Assembly: GCF_015477765.1 (NCBI RefSeq)
Contig: NZ_JADLQQ010000005.1
Location: forward strand, 496,001 to 560,000
Length of the DNA: 64,000 bases
From: Nocardia transvalensis
GTDB lineage: Bacteria; Actinomycetota; Actinomycetes; Mycobacteriales; Mycobacteriaceae
Reading direction: 5' to 3'
In this document: piece by piece, positions 1 to 8,784 of the stretch
How positions within the stretch are numbered: the stretch's first letter is position 1
Layout: the number at the start of each line of letters is the position of its first letter
Position numbers and translations under genes: made by a program
The notes under the pieces: generated by a model
Told to the model about the DNA's origin: nothing
The model's input: the letters and a program-made list of their open reading frames with translations, nothing else
The model's database searches: none

Positions 1-2178
1 CATGCCGATCACCGCCAGCTCGGCCGGAGCCGGTCGGCCCTGGTCGAGCTCGCCCGCCCGGATGACCGCCTGCAGCGCGGCCTCGAGCACCGCCACCCAC
101 ACCCACGACAGCGCCCGGCACACCTGCGGCACATCCAGCATCCCGAGCACATCGGCGGAGGCGACCCGGGCCAGTTCGTGGCGGCGCAGCGACCGCGCGG
201 TGGCCACCGCCCGCTTCGGATCGTCGTAGCGCGCCGATCCGGCGAGGATGCCCTCCCGCACCTGATCCGGCTGCGTCGCCAACAGCAGCGGGCCGTCGGG
301 CCCGTCGGCGAACATCCGGATGGTCTCCGGGGCGTTGATCAGCAGATCCGGCAGATAGGCCGAGGAGCCGAGCACGATCATCAGCCGCTGCGCGATGGCA
401 CCCTCGTCGCGCAGCTCGCGCAGGAACCAGATCTGATCGTCCAGCCCCTCGGAGACCCGCCGATACGCCAGCAGACCGGCGTCCGGGTTCGGGGTCTCCC
501 CCAGCCATTCCAGCAGCGTCGGCAGCAGTAACGCCTGGATGCGGCCCTTGCGGCCGACCTCGCCGGTGAGCGCCTTGAGGTGGCCGAGCGCGTTCTCCGG
601 GGCCGCATAACCCAGCGCGGCGAGCTGTCGCACGGCCGCCTCGGGACTCAGCCGCAGCGCATCGGCGTCCAGCCGGGCCACCGACTCGAGCAGCGGGCGG
701 TAGAACAGCTTGGCGTGCAGGCGGCGCACCCGCATGGTGTTGCGTTTGATCTCGCTGCGCAGCACACCGACCGCGTCCTGGCGGCCGTCGGGACGCATGT
801 GCGCGGCCCGCGCCAGCCACCGCATCCCCTCCTCGTCGTCGGCGGCGGGCAGGGTGTGGGTGCGCTTGAGCCGCTGCAGCTGCAGCCGGTGCTCGAGCAG
901 GCGCAGGAATTCGTAGGAGGCGGTGAGGTTGGCGGCATCGTCGCGGCCCACGTAGCCACCGGCCGCCAGCGCGGTCAGCGCCTCCACCGTGCCCTGGACG
1001 TGCAGCGATTCGTCGGCCTTACCGTGCACCAATTGCAGCAGCTGCACGGCGAATTCGACGTCGCGCAGGCTGCCGTGGCCCAGTTTCAGTTCCCGCTCGC
1101 GCAGGTCCGCGGGCACCAGATCCTCCACCCGGCGGCGCATGGCCTGCACGTCCACGACGAAATCGGGCCGCTCCGAGGCGGCCCAGACCATCGGCATGAG
1201 CGCGTCGCGATACTGCTCGCCCAGTTCCAGATCGCCGGTGGCCGGGCGCATCTTCAACAGCGCCTGGAACTCCCAGGTGCGCGCCCACCGCTTGTAGTAG
1301 GTGATATGCGATTCCAGCGTGCGCACCAGGGCACCGGCCTTGCCCTCGGGCCGCAGCGCGGCATCGACCTCGAAGAAGGCGTTACCGGCCACGGTCATCA
1401 GCTCGGCGGCCAACCGCGTCGCGGTGGTGTCGGCGGGTTCGGCGACGAACACGATGTCCACATCGGATACGTAATTCAATTCGCACGCACCGCATTTGCC
1501 CATGGCCACCACGGCGAGGCGCACCGGGACCGGGCGGTCCGGGCAGACGCGGGCCACCGCGACCGCCAGCGCCGCGGTCAGCGCCGCATCGGCCAGATCG
1601 GTCAGGTGCCTACCCACCTGCTGATAGCGCAGCACCGGCTCGTTCTCGACGGTGGCGGCCAGATCGTGGGCCGCCAGCAACATGAGCTGATCGCGATACC
1701 GCTTGCGCAGCAATGCGATAGCTTCCGGGCCCGCGATTCCGGCACGATAGAGCATGGGCCCGGCGCACGAGCCGTCCTCGGGCTGGGCCTGCACCGCCGC
1801 GAGCAGATCGGTGCTCAGCTCATCGCGTTTGGGCAGGTCCGCGCGGCGCAGCAGCTGCCAGCACTCGGGGTCGGCCACCAGATGATCCCCGAACGCGCTC
1901 GAGGAACCGATCAGCGCGAACAACCGACCGCGCAGCGAGATGTCGGTGCGCAGCGCCGAATCCAGTGCGGCCCAATCCGACCCGAGCCGCTCCCGCAGCC
2001 GCATCAGCGTCAGCAGCGCCAGATCGGCATCGGGTGACCGCGACAATGCCCACAGCAGCGGAATACTTTCGACGTTGTCCCACGCCAACTCTCGCAGCGA
2101 ATCGGCGGCCGTCGGTTCGAGCAGGCCCAGCCTGCCGGCACCGGGAACCGCGGGACGGGCAGTCGGTGGCCGTACCAT
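1..2178 (-). CDS. glnE: Glutamine synthetase adenylyltransferase/deadenylase GlnE (3' end cut by window edge)
   Basis: Bifunctional enzyme that adds AMP to and removes it from glutamine synthetase, tuning ammonium assimilation in the cytoplasm. The 726 codons visible hold the N-terminal nucleotidyltransferase domain, with the motif GKCGACELNYVSDVDIVFV near residue 230, and the following helical domain (GHGSLRDVEFAVQLLQLVHG). The reading frame runs off the left edge at AELAVIGM, which is where the second G-M-G nucleotidyltransferase motif of the family begins, so the C-terminal domain is missing only because of the window. The ATG at 2178 is the first usable start, because an ATG 15 bases upstream is followed at once by a stop. 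It lies 81 bases behind glnA2 in the same direction, as in mycobacteria, so co-transcription with its likely substrate family is probable. Confidence 0.95.
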   Translation of the reverse strand, partial: MVRPPTARPAVPGAGRLGLLEPTAADSLRELAWDNVESIPLLWALSRSPDADLALLTLMRLRERLGSDWAALDSALRTDISLRGRLFALIGSSSAFGDHLVADPECWQLLRRADLPKRDELSTDLLAAVQAQPEDGSCAGPMLYRAGIAGPEAIALLRKRYRDQLMLLAAHDLAATVENEPVLRYQQVGRHLTDLADAALTAALAVAVARVCPDRPVPVRLAVVAMGKCGACELNYVSDVDIVFVAEPADTTATRLAAELMTVAGNAFFEVDAALRPEGKAGALVRTLESHITYYKRWARTWEFQALLKMRPATGDLELGEQYRDALMPMVWAASERPDFVVDVQAMRRRVEDLVPADLRERELKLGHGSLRDVEFAVQLLQLVHGKADESLHVQGTVEALTALAAGGYVGRDDAANLTASYEFLRLLEHRLQLQRLKRTHTLPAADDEEGMRWLARAAHMRPDGRQDAVGVLRSEIKRNTMRVRRLHAKLFYRPLLESVARLDADALRLSPEAAVRQLAALGYAAPENALGHLKALTGEVGRKGRIQALLLPTLLEWLGETPNPDAGLLAYRRVSEGLDDQIWFLRELRDEGAIAQRLMIVLGSSAYLPDLLINAPETIRMFADGPDGPLLLATQPDQVREGILAGSARYDDPKRAVATARSLRRHELARVASADVLGMLDVPQVCRALSWVWVAVLEAALQAVIRAGELDQGRPAPAELAVIGM

Positions 2179-2259
2179 GCTCTCAACCTACATCGTGGCC
2201 TCGACCGCCGGGCCCGCGTGTCCGCGTATCGGAGAGATTGTTCTCACTTCGTGGCCCGG

Positions 2260-3597
2260 TTACAGGTCCAGGTACTCCTGCAGCTCGTACTGGGTGATCT
2301 GGGCCCGGTAACCCGCCCACTCGCGGCGCTTGTTACGCAGGAAGAAGTCGAAGACGTGCTCGCCGAGGGTCTCGGCGACCAGCTCCGAGCGTTCCATCGC
2401 CTTCAGCGCCTCGTCGAGGCTGGCGGGCAGCTCGCGGAAGCCCATCGCGCGGCGCTCGGCGGCGGTCAGCGACCACACGTCGTCCTCGGCCTCCGGCGGC
2501 AGCGTGTAGCCCTTCTCGATACCGCGCAGGCCCGCGGCCAGCAGCACCGCGAAGGTCAGATAGGGGTTGCACGCCGAATCAGGGCTGCGGATCTCGACCC
2601 GGCGCGAGGACTGCTTGTTCGGCGTGTACATCGGAACCCGAACCAGCGCAGAGCGATTCGAGCGGCCCCAGGACGCCGCCGTGGGCGCCTCGCCGCCGTG
2701 CACCAGCCGCTTGTAGGAGTTGACCCACTGGTTGGTGACGGCGCTGATCTCGTTGGCGTGCTCCAGGATTCCCGCGATGAACGCGCGCGCGGTCTCCGAC
2801 AGGTTGATCGGGTCGTCGGGATCGGCGAAGGCGTTCTGCTCACCCTCGAACAGGCTCATATGGGTGTGCATGGCCGAACCCGGGTGCTCGGCAAAGGGCT
2901 TGGGCATGAACGTCGCCCGCACACCCTCGTCGATGGCCACCTCCTTGATGAGGTAGCGGAAGGTCATCACGTTGTCGGCCATCGACAGCGCATCGGCATA
3001 GCGCAGATCGATCTCCTGCTGGCCGGGCGCACCCTCGTGGTGGCTGAACTCCACCGAGATGCCCATCGACTCGAGCGCGTCGATGGCGTGACGGCGGAAG
3101 TTCGGCGCCTCGTCGTGGACCGCCTGATCGAAGAAGCCGCCCTTGTCCACCGGCACCGGATTGCCGTTTTCCAGGGCCGACTTCACCAGGAAGAACTCGA
3201 TCTCCGGATGCACATAGCAGCTGAAGCCCAGGTCACCGGCCTTGTTCAGCTGCCGCCGCAGCACGTGCCGGGGGTCGGCCCACGACGGGGAGCCGTCCGG
3301 CATGGCGATATCGCAGAACATGCGCGCCGAATGCTGGTGCCCCTTGCTGGTCGACCACGGCAGCACCTGGAAGGTCGACGGGTCGGGCTTGGCCACCATA
3401 TCGGCCTCCGACACCCGGGCGAAGCCTTCGATGGCCGAGCCGTCGAAGCCGATGCCCTCCTCGAAGGCGCCCTCCAGCTCGGCGGGAGCGATCGCAACCG
3501 ACTTGAGATACCCCAAGACATCCGTGAACCAGAGCCGTACGAAGCGGATGTCCCGCTCCTCGAGCGTCCGCAGCACGAATTCTTTCTGGCGATCCAT
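2260..3597 (-). CDS. glnA2: Type I glutamine synthetase paralogue GlnA2
   Basis: ATP-dependent ligase of the GSI family, 445 residues. It opens with MDRQKEFVLRTLEERDIRF, the expected start of mycobacterial GlnA2, so I chose the ATG at 3597 over one six codons upstream. Visible family signatures are the N-terminal beta-grasp region (FDGSAIEGFARV), the metal/ATP site HEGAPGQQEIDLRYADAL, the NKQSSRRVEIRSPD stretch and a loop GYTLPPEAED that keeps a Tyr where GlnE would adenylylate. The next gene in the same direction is glnE. The main assimilatory enzyme GlnA1 is probably outside the window. In Streptomyces, GlnA2-type enzymes have been linked to gamma-glutamylation of polyamines, so glutamine formation should not be assumed. 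Confidence 0.92.
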   Translation of the reverse strand: MDRQKEFVLRTLEERDIRFVRLWFTDVLGYLKSVAIAPAELEGAFEEGIGFDGSAIEGFARVSEADMVAKPDPSTFQVLPWSTSKGHQHSARMFCDIAMPDGSPSWADPRHVLRRQLNKAGDLGFSCYVHPEIEFFLVKSALENGNPVPVDKGGFFDQAVHDEAPNFRRHAIDALESMGISVEFSHHEGAPGQQEIDLRYADALSMADNVMTFRYLIKEVAIDEGVRATFMPKPFAEHPGSAMHTHMSLFEGEQNAFADPDDPINLSETARAFIAGILEHANEISAVTNQWVNSYKRLVHGGEAPTAASWGRSNRSALVRVPMYTPNKQSSRRVEIRSPDSACNPYLTFAVLLAAGLRGIEKGYTLPPEAEDDVWSLTAAERRAMGFRELPASLDEALKAMERSELVAETLGEHVFDFFLRNKRREWAGYRAQITQYELQEYLDL

Positions 3598-3620
3598 GCC
3601 CGCGAGCGTAGGCATACGGC

Positions 3621-3636
3621 GTTAAATCCGTGTTAC
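3621..3636 (-). promoter_or_regulatory. Possible GlnR-type box upstream of glnA2
   Basis: Read on the minus strand, GTAAC, six bases, then TTAAC. Actinobacterial GlnR boxes follow gTnAC-n6-GaAAC, so the first half fits well and the second partly. It ends 23 bases before the glnA2 start. This is a weak single-site call from eye inspection. Confidence 0.3.
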
Positions 3637-3670
3637 GTAAGCAAAGCTCGCCCGTCATCCCGGCGTGGTC

Positions 3671-3767
3671 CCGGCCAAAAGCAGGCCGGGAACAGTGAAG
3701 ACGCTCGCCGGGAACAGTGAAGACGCTCGCCGGGAACAGTGAAGACGCTCGCCGGGAACAGTGAAGA
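3671..3767. repeat. Intergenic 22-bp tandem repeat next to a CCGGCCAAAAGC hairpin motif
   Basis: A 22-bp unit beginning GGGAACAGTGAAGACGCTCG is present three times in full (3688, 3710 and 3732) and partly a fourth time (from 3754), with no mismatch between the full copies. Just before it, 3671-3690 reads CCGGCCAAAAGCAGGCCGGG, a short hairpin whose left arm recurs at 20800. The block lies between the divergent ends of glnA2 (5' side) and hip1 (3' side). It looks like replication-slippage expansion of a dispersed intergenic repeat. Confidence 0.85.
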
Positions 3768-3792
3768 GGGCACGTCGGGAGGATGGCGGTGG

Positions 3793-5340
3793 CTACCCGC
3801 AGGTGAGACCGGCGGGCGGTTCCTTCAGGTCGGTCAGGTATTCGAAGACGGCGTTGTCGACGCATTGGGAGCCGCCCGAGAGGAAGGCCGTGTGGCGGGT
3901 GCCCTTGTTGGTGATCAGGGCCGCGCCGAGGTCTTTGGCCAGGTCGACGCCCGCCTGGTACGGCGTGGCCGGGTCGGCGGTGGTGGAGATGACCACGGTC
4001 TTGGGCAGGCCGGAGACCGAAAGGTCATGGGGGCCACCGGTATTGGGCACCGGCCAGAAAGCGCACATCTCCAGCGGGGCGTGACCGCTGCCGTGGCCGT
4101 CGTCGAGGAACGGGGCGACCTTGCGGATCTCGGCGTCCTCCTTGTCGGTCGCGGCCCGGTCCTTGATGGCCGGATCGTCGACGCAGTGGATCGACAGGAA
4201 GGCGTCCTGGGAGTTGTCGTAGCTGCCGTCGGAGCGCCGCCCGTTGTAGAGGTCGGCCAGCTTCAGCAGGATGTCGCCCTTGCCCTCGGCGACCTGGCTC
4301 AGCCCGGCGCTGAGCAGATCCCAGTTGTCCTCGGCGTACAGCGTGTTCTGCACGCCGGTGATCGCATCGCCGTAGGTCAGGCCCCGGCCGTCCTTGGTGG
4401 TCGCCGGACGGTCCCACAGCGGCGCCATCAGCGCCCGGAACCGCGCCACCGCCTGGGCCGGGTCGGTGCCAAGCGGACAGTCCGGTTTGCTCGTGCAATC
4501 GGCGGCGTAGGCGTCGAAGGCCTTCTGGAATCCGGCCGCCTGCTCGATCGACTCCTGTTCGGGTTGCTGCTCCGGATCGAGCGCACCGTCGAGGACCAGC
4601 GCACGGACCCGGTCGGGGAACTTCTCGGCATAGCTGTAGCCGAGGCGGGTGCCGTAGGAGTACCCGACGTAGTTGAGTTTGTCGTCACCCAGCACCGCCC
4701 GGATCACGTCCATGTCCTGCACCACCTCGCGGGTGCCGACGTGGGCCAGGAATTCGGGGCCGGTGCGTTCGCTGCAGCGCGCGGCGAACTGCTTGTCCTC
4801 GTTCTCGGCGGCCGCGATGCCCTCGGGCGAATTGTCCTTGGGCGGTTCGGCCCGTTCCTTATCCCATTCCTCGGCCGTCAGGCATTTGATCGCCGGGAGG
4901 GAGGCACCCACGCCGCGCGGATCGAATCCGACCCGGTCGAAGCGCTCGGCCAGCGGGGTGTCCTTGCCCTGCTGCGCCATCCACAACCCCGACTGGCCCG
5001 GACCACCCGGGTTGAACAGCAGCGATCCGATGCGCTGCCCGGTGGCCTTGATGCGCGAGAGCGCGATCTGCGCGGTGTTGCCCTCGGGTTTGGCGTAATC
5101 GACCGGCACGGTGATCCGGGTGCACTCGGCCTCGGACGGGAACCGGTCGGAGGGATCGCCGGTGAACCCGGTGCAGCTGCCCCACTGCGGTGTCTGTTTG
5201 TAGAACTTGTCCAGCGCCGCGGGCGTCGGTGTGGGCGCCGACGACGGGGCGGGTTCCTCCTTGCCGGAGGTGGTGCAGGCGGCGGCTACACACGTCAGTG
5301 CCACCAGGACGGCGACACGACCGGAACGCAACAACGACAT
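3793..5340 (-). CDS. caeA: Hip1/CaeA-type secreted serine protease (alpha/beta hydrolase lipoprotein)
   Basis: Predicted exported, lipid-anchored serine hydrolase of the Hip1 (CaeA) family, 515 residues; M. tuberculosis Hip1 is 520. Residues 1-22 form a signal peptide ending in VAAAC, a loose lipobox. The nucleophile is in GYSYG at about residue 227, matching the known Hip1 Ser228. The C-terminal TAP-like domain carries STTADPATPYQAG (acid) and GTRHTAFLSG (His). The ATG at 5340 gives the signal peptide; a longer frame upstream has no sensible leader. The gene sits between glnA2 and panB exactly as in mycobacteria, where two tandem copies occur, while only one is present here. In mycobacteria Hip1 cleaves GroEL2 at the cell envelope. 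Confidence 0.9.
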   Translation of the reverse strand: MSLLRSGRVAVLVALTCVAAACTTSGKEEPAPSSAPTPTPAALDKFYKQTPQWGSCTGFTGDPSDRFPSEAECTRITVPVDYAKPEGNTAQIALSRIKATGQRIGSLLFNPGGPGQSGLWMAQQGKDTPLAERFDRVGFDPRGVGASLPAIKCLTAEEWDKERAEPPKDNSPEGIAAAENEDKQFAARCSERTGPEFLAHVGTREVVQDMDVIRAVLGDDKLNYVGYSYGTRLGYSYAEKFPDRVRALVLDGALDPEQQPEQESIEQAAGFQKAFDAYAADCTSKPDCPLGTDPAQAVARFRALMAPLWDRPATTKDGRGLTYGDAITGVQNTLYAEDNWDLLSAGLSQVAEGKGDILLKLADLYNGRRSDGSYDNSQDAFLSIHCVDDPAIKDRAATDKEDAEIRKVAPFLDDGHGSGHAPLEMCAFWPVPNTGGPHDLSVSGLPKTVVISTTADPATPYQAGVDLAKDLGAALITNKGTRHTAFLSGGSQCVDNAVFEYLTDLKEPPAGLTCG

Positions 5341-5483
5341 GGTCCGATCCTGCCATCCCCGCCCGTGTGACGAATTGCATGGGCCGAACGCCTTAATCGC
5401 CGGATCGGCCCGGTGCAGACTGGACAGGTCAGAACATCCCGGGGACCCGTTCGGGCCTCGAGGCGACAACGAAAGGGACGATG

Positions 5484-6326
5484 ATGTCCGATCAGGAAAC
5501 CCCTGCCTACGGTGCCGCACCGAAAACTTCCCGGCGGAAGACTCGAGTACAGCATCTGCAGCAGATGAAGGCCGCGGGCGAGAAATGGGCGATGCTGACC
5601 GCCTACGACTACTCCACGGCGAAATTGTTCGAAGAGGCCGGTATTCCGGTCCTGCTGGTCGGCGATTCGGCGGCCAATGTGGTGTACGGCTACGACACGA
5701 CCGTGCCGATCTCGCTGGACGAGCTGATTCCGCTGGTCCGTGGCGTCGTTCGGGGCGCCCCGCATGCGCTGGTGGTCGCCGATCTGCCGTTCGGCAGCTA
5801 CGAGGCCTCCCCCGAGCAGGCGCTCACCAATGCCGTGCGACTGATGAAGGAGGGCGGCGCACAGGCGGTGAAACTCGAAGGCGGCGAACGGGTTTCGGAG
5901 CAGATCGCGACGCTCACCAGGGCCGGCATCCCGGTCATGGCCCATATCGGGTTCACCCCGCAGAGCGTCAACACCCTCGGCGGCTATCGGGTGCAGGGCC
6001 GCGGCGACGGCGCCGAACAGCTCATCGCCGACGCCATCGCGGTGCAGGAAGCCGGGGCGTTCGCGGTGGTCATGGAGATGGTTCCCGCCGAGCTGGCCGC
6101 CCAGGCCACCCGCAAGCTGACCATCCCCACCGTCGGCATCGGCGCCGGCGCCGACTGCGACGCCCAGGTGCTGGTCTGGCAGGACATGGCCGCCTACACC
6201 AGCGGCAAGACCGCCAAGTTCGTCAAGCACTTCACCCAACTCGGCGACCAGCTCCGCAGCGCCGCGGCAGCCTACGCCGACGAGGTCCGCCGCGGCACCT
6301 TCCCGAGCCAGGAACACACCTTCTGA
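5484..6326 (+). CDS. panB: 3-methyl-2-oxobutanoate hydroxymethyltransferase PanB
   Basis: First enzyme of pantothenate (coenzyme A precursor) synthesis: transfers a hydroxymethyl group from methylene-tetrahydrofolate to 2-oxoisovalerate. About 280 residues, the same as the mycobacterial enzyme. Diagnostic stretches are MLTAYDYSTAKLFEEAGIP, VGDSAANVVYGYDTT, the metal site VVADLPFGSYE, VKLEGGE, and the ending HIGFTPQSVNTLGGYRVQGR. Two adjacent ATGs (5481 and 5484) are possible. AAAGG at 5472-5476 is better spaced for the second. It is divergent from hip1, with about 140 bases between holding both promoters. Confidence 0.95.
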   Translation: MSDQETPAYGAAPKTSRRKTRVQHLQQMKAAGEKWAMLTAYDYSTAKLFEEAGIPVLLVGDSAANVVYGYDTTVPISLDELIPLVRGVVRGAPHALVVADLPFGSYEASPEQALTNAVRLMKEGGAQAVKLEGGERVSEQIATLTRAGIPVMAHIGFTPQSVNTLGGYRVQGRGDGAEQLIADAIAVQEAGAFAVVMEMVPAELAAQATRKLTIPTVGIGAGADCDAQVLVWQDMAAYTSGKTAKFVKHFTQLGDQLRSAAAAYADEVRRGTFPSQEHTF

Positions 6327-6356
6327 GCCGGTGACGCCCCTGCCGGGGTGAGGCCG

Positions 6357-7256
6357 ATGTCCGTGCCGGTTTCTCTGCTCGACCAGCCGCTGGAACCGCT
6401 GGTGGGCTGGGCCGCGCGGGAATTGGCGGCGCAGGGCATCGCGGTGTGCGGTGCCGCCGAGGAGATGCGGCGGCGGGACTGGACGCTGCTGGCTCGCATA
6501 CCCACCGATATCGGACCGGTGTGGGCGAAGGCGAGTTCTCGCGCCTTCGCCCACGAAGGGCCACTGCTGCAGACGCTGGCTCGGCTCGCCCCGGGCAGTG
6601 TCCTCGAACCCCTTGCGGTGCATCGGGACAACGGGTGGCTGGTGAGCCCGGACGGTGGTGCGACGCTGCCCGAGGACCCCTCCGAACGGCATCTCATCGA
6701 CGGTGCCGCCGCGGTCGTGCGGCCCGATCCGGACCGGTGGCGCGGCATCCTGCGATCGTATGCGGCTCTGCAGCACCGGCTTTCGGCGCACCTCGGCGAG
6801 TTGCGCGGCGCGGGCGTACCCGTCCTGCCACCGGGCCGGTTGATCACCGTCTACCGCCGTTTCGAACACCGCGCTCCGGGCCTCGGACCCGCCATCGAGC
6901 GCGCGGCGGCCGAGCTGGCCGCCTTCGGCCGCCTCAGCCTCGAACACAACGACCTGCATCCGCGGCACGTCTTCGACTCCACCACAACCCTTTTCGACTG
7001 GGGAGATGCGTTGATCACGCATCCGTTCCTGTCCATCCGCACGTTGCGCGACCCCCTGCGTGCGGCGTATTTCGACCAGTGGCGTGCGGTGAGCACGGTG
7101 ACCGCCGGCGAGATCGCGCTCGCCGAGTGCCTCGCCCCGCTCACCGCATTACACCCCTTCGTCGCGCTCGACGCGTGGCCCGATGGGGCGTCGGACCGCC
7201 TCGCCCCCTTCGTCGACACCCTGCTCGGCCAACTGCGCGCCGCCCTCACCGGCTGA
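6357..7256 (+). CDS. Aminoglycoside phosphotransferase-fold (APH) family protein
   Basis: Cytosolic kinase-like protein of about 299 residues. The APH signature is LEHNDLHPRHVF (catalytic Asp in H-N-D) followed by LFDWGDALITHPF, in which DWGD takes the metal-binding position of the family's DxD/DFE motif. Phosphotransfer to a small molecule is therefore plausible, but the substrate is unknown and antibiotic resistance should not be assumed. The ATG at 6357 follows a GTGAGG ribosome site; a GTG nine bases upstream is the alternative. It follows panB by 30 bases on the same strand and may be co-transcribed. Confidence 0.75.
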   Translation: MSVPVSLLDQPLEPLVGWAARELAAQGIAVCGAAEEMRRRDWTLLARIPTDIGPVWAKASSRAFAHEGPLLQTLARLAPGSVLEPLAVHRDNGWLVSPDGGATLPEDPSERHLIDGAAAVVRPDPDRWRGILRSYAALQHRLSAHLGELRGAGVPVLPPGRLITVYRRFEHRAPGLGPAIERAAAELAAFGRLSLEHNDLHPRHVFDSTTTLFDWGDALITHPFLSIRTLRDPLRAAYFDQWRAVSTVTAGEIALAECLAPLTALHPFVALDAWPDGASDRLAPFVDTLLGQLRAALTG

Positions 7257-7366
7257 GGCCGCGCAGCTCGGGAATCGGCCGGGTCGTCGCCACGGCGGGA
7301 GACGTCGGCTGCAAATCAGTGGCAGACTCGGAAGCCGACGGAGCACGAAACGAGCAAAGGGAACAG

Positions 7367-7825
7367 ATGTCGCAGAGCCGTTGGATGACTCGCGGGGCGC
7401 TGGGTGCCGCCGGTGTGGTGGCCGCCGCGCTGATCGCCGGATGCGGGGGTGGTACGACCGGATCACCGACACCCGCCGGATCCAGCGGATCGGTCACGTC
7501 CACGGCACATCCGAGCGGGTCGGCGGCGCCGTCGAGCGGGGCGAGGCCGGGCCCGGTGCAGATCACCGACGAGGCCGGCAAGCAGCTCTGCGAGGCCCTC
7601 CAACCGCAGCTGTCGGACTGGCGGGTGCAGGGACCGACGCTGGGCCGGGCCGCGCTGAACATCACCATCCACGAATGGGCGGCGAAGAACGGCGGCATCA
7701 ACCTGCAGGTGCTCGCCGACAAGCCGGTCGTCGACCGCATCACCACCAAGAACTGCCCGGACGTCCGCACCCAGGCGCTGCAGGCGCTGGAGCTGCAGGA
7801 CCTCGCCTCGGGGATCGCGTTCTGA
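7367..7825 (+). CDS. Small lipoprotein, function unknown
   Basis: Predicted lipoprotein of 152 residues. The signal peptide ends in LIAGC, a good lipobox, so the mature N-terminus is a lipid-modified Cys near residue 26. A Gly/Ser/Thr/Pro-rich linker of about 40 residues then leads to a folded C-terminal half with two Cys (QLCEAL and KNCPDV) that could form a disulphide. I do not recognise the fold. AAAGGGA six bases upstream supports the ATG at 7367. Its stop overlaps the start of the next gene (TGATG), implying translational coupling with the peptidase. Confidence 0.75.
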   Translation: MSQSRWMTRGALGAAGVVAAALIAGCGGGTTGSPTPAGSSGSVTSTAHPSGSAAPSSGARPGPVQITDEAGKQLCEALQPQLSDWRVQGPTLGRAALNITIHEWAAKNGGINLQVLADKPVVDRITTKNCPDVRTQALQALELQDLASGIAF

Positions 7826-8784
7826 TGCGTCAGCTGTACCCACCCCTCGACCCGCACCGCGACGGCATGCTGGACGTCGGCGACGGCCAGCACATCTACT
7901 GGGAGGAAAGCGGTAACCCCGCCGGCAAGCCGGTGGTGTTCCTGCACGGCGGCCCCGGCGGCGGCACCGCCCCCTACCATCGGCAGTTCTTCGACCCGCA
8001 GGCCTATCGGATCGTCCTGTTCGATCAGCGCGGTTGCGGCCGATCCACACCGCATATCGCCGACGGCGCCAGCCTGGACACCAACACCACCTGGCATCTG
8101 GTGGCCGATATGGAGAAACTGCGCACACACCTGGGCATCGACCGGTGGCAGGTCTTCGGTGGCTCGTGGGGTTCGACGCTGGCGCTGTCGTATGCGCAGA
8201 CCCATCCCGACCGCGTCACCGAATTGGTGCTGCGGGGGATATTCCTGTTGCGCCGCAAGGAGATCGACTGGTACTACAACGGCTCCGCCGGGTACGTGTA
8301 CCCTGACGAATGGGTCAAATTCTTGGCGCCAGTGCCGGAATCCGAGCGCCGAGGAGATCTGGTGAGCGTCTATCACCGGCTGCTGCACTCCTCCGACCCC
8401 GACGTCGTCACCGCCGCGGCCGTGGCCTGGTCGACGTGGGAGGGGGCGACGAGTTCGCTGCTGCCGCAACCGGATCGGGTCGCCGAAACCGCCGAACCAC
8501 GTTTCGCGCTCGCATTCGCCCGGATCGAGAACCACTACTTCGTCAACGGCGGATTCCTCGACGAGGGCCAGCTGCTGCGCGATATCGACCGCATAGCCCA
8601 TATTCCCGGCGTGATCGTGCAGGGCCGCCACGACATCGTGTGCCCGGCCGTCAGCGCCTGGGATCTGCATCAGGCCTGGCCGAATTCGGTGCTGCACCTC
8701 GTCGACGACGCCGGTCATTCCGCCAGCGAGCCGGGGATCACCCACCATCTGATCGAAGCCACCGACAAGTTCCGGGACAGCTGA
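7825..8784 (+). CDS. pip: Proline iminopeptidase
   Basis: Serine peptidase of family S33 that removes N-terminal proline from peptides; cytosolic, 319 residues, normal for the family. It has the oxyanion signature HGGPGGG, the FDQRGCGRS motif, the nucleophile elbow GGSWGSTLAL, the acid in VQGRHDIVCP and the His in DDAGHSASEPG. The start overlaps the lipoprotein stop and its own stop overlaps the next start (TGATG), so three genes form one coupled unit. Confidence 0.92.
   Translation: MRQLYPPLDPHRDGMLDVGDGQHIYWEESGNPAGKPVVFLHGGPGGGTAPYHRQFFDPQAYRIVLFDQRGCGRSTPHIADGASLDTNTTWHLVADMEKLRTHLGIDRWQVFGGSWGSTLALSYAQTHPDRVTELVLRGIFLLRRKEIDWYYNGSAGYVYPDEWVKFLAPVPESERRGDLVSVYHRLLHSSDPDVVTAAAVAWSTWEGATSSLLPQPDRVAETAEPRFALAFARIENHYFVNGGFLDEGQLLRDIDRIAHIPGVIVQGRHDIVCPAVSAWDLHQAWPNSVLHLVDDAGHSASEPGITHHLIEATDKFRDS

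Noticed and set aside
580..2037. 485-codon open frame on the plus strand opposite glnE
   Set aside because: Mirror frame of a high-GC gene; the minus strand gives a clear GlnE, while this one is His/Gln/Arg-rich with no family character.
3739..5370. 543-codon plus-strand frame opposite hip1
   Set aside because: Shadow of the Hip1 gene; composition is Gly/Arg-rich and starts inside the tandem repeat.
5295..7022. 575-codon minus-strand frame across panB and the APH gene
   Set aside because: Runs antisense to two well-supported genes; no ribosome site or known motif.
6357..7256. Aminoglycoside resistance gene
   Set aside because: The APH fold is clear but the family is broad; nothing in the sequence or neighbourhood points to antibiotic phosphorylation.
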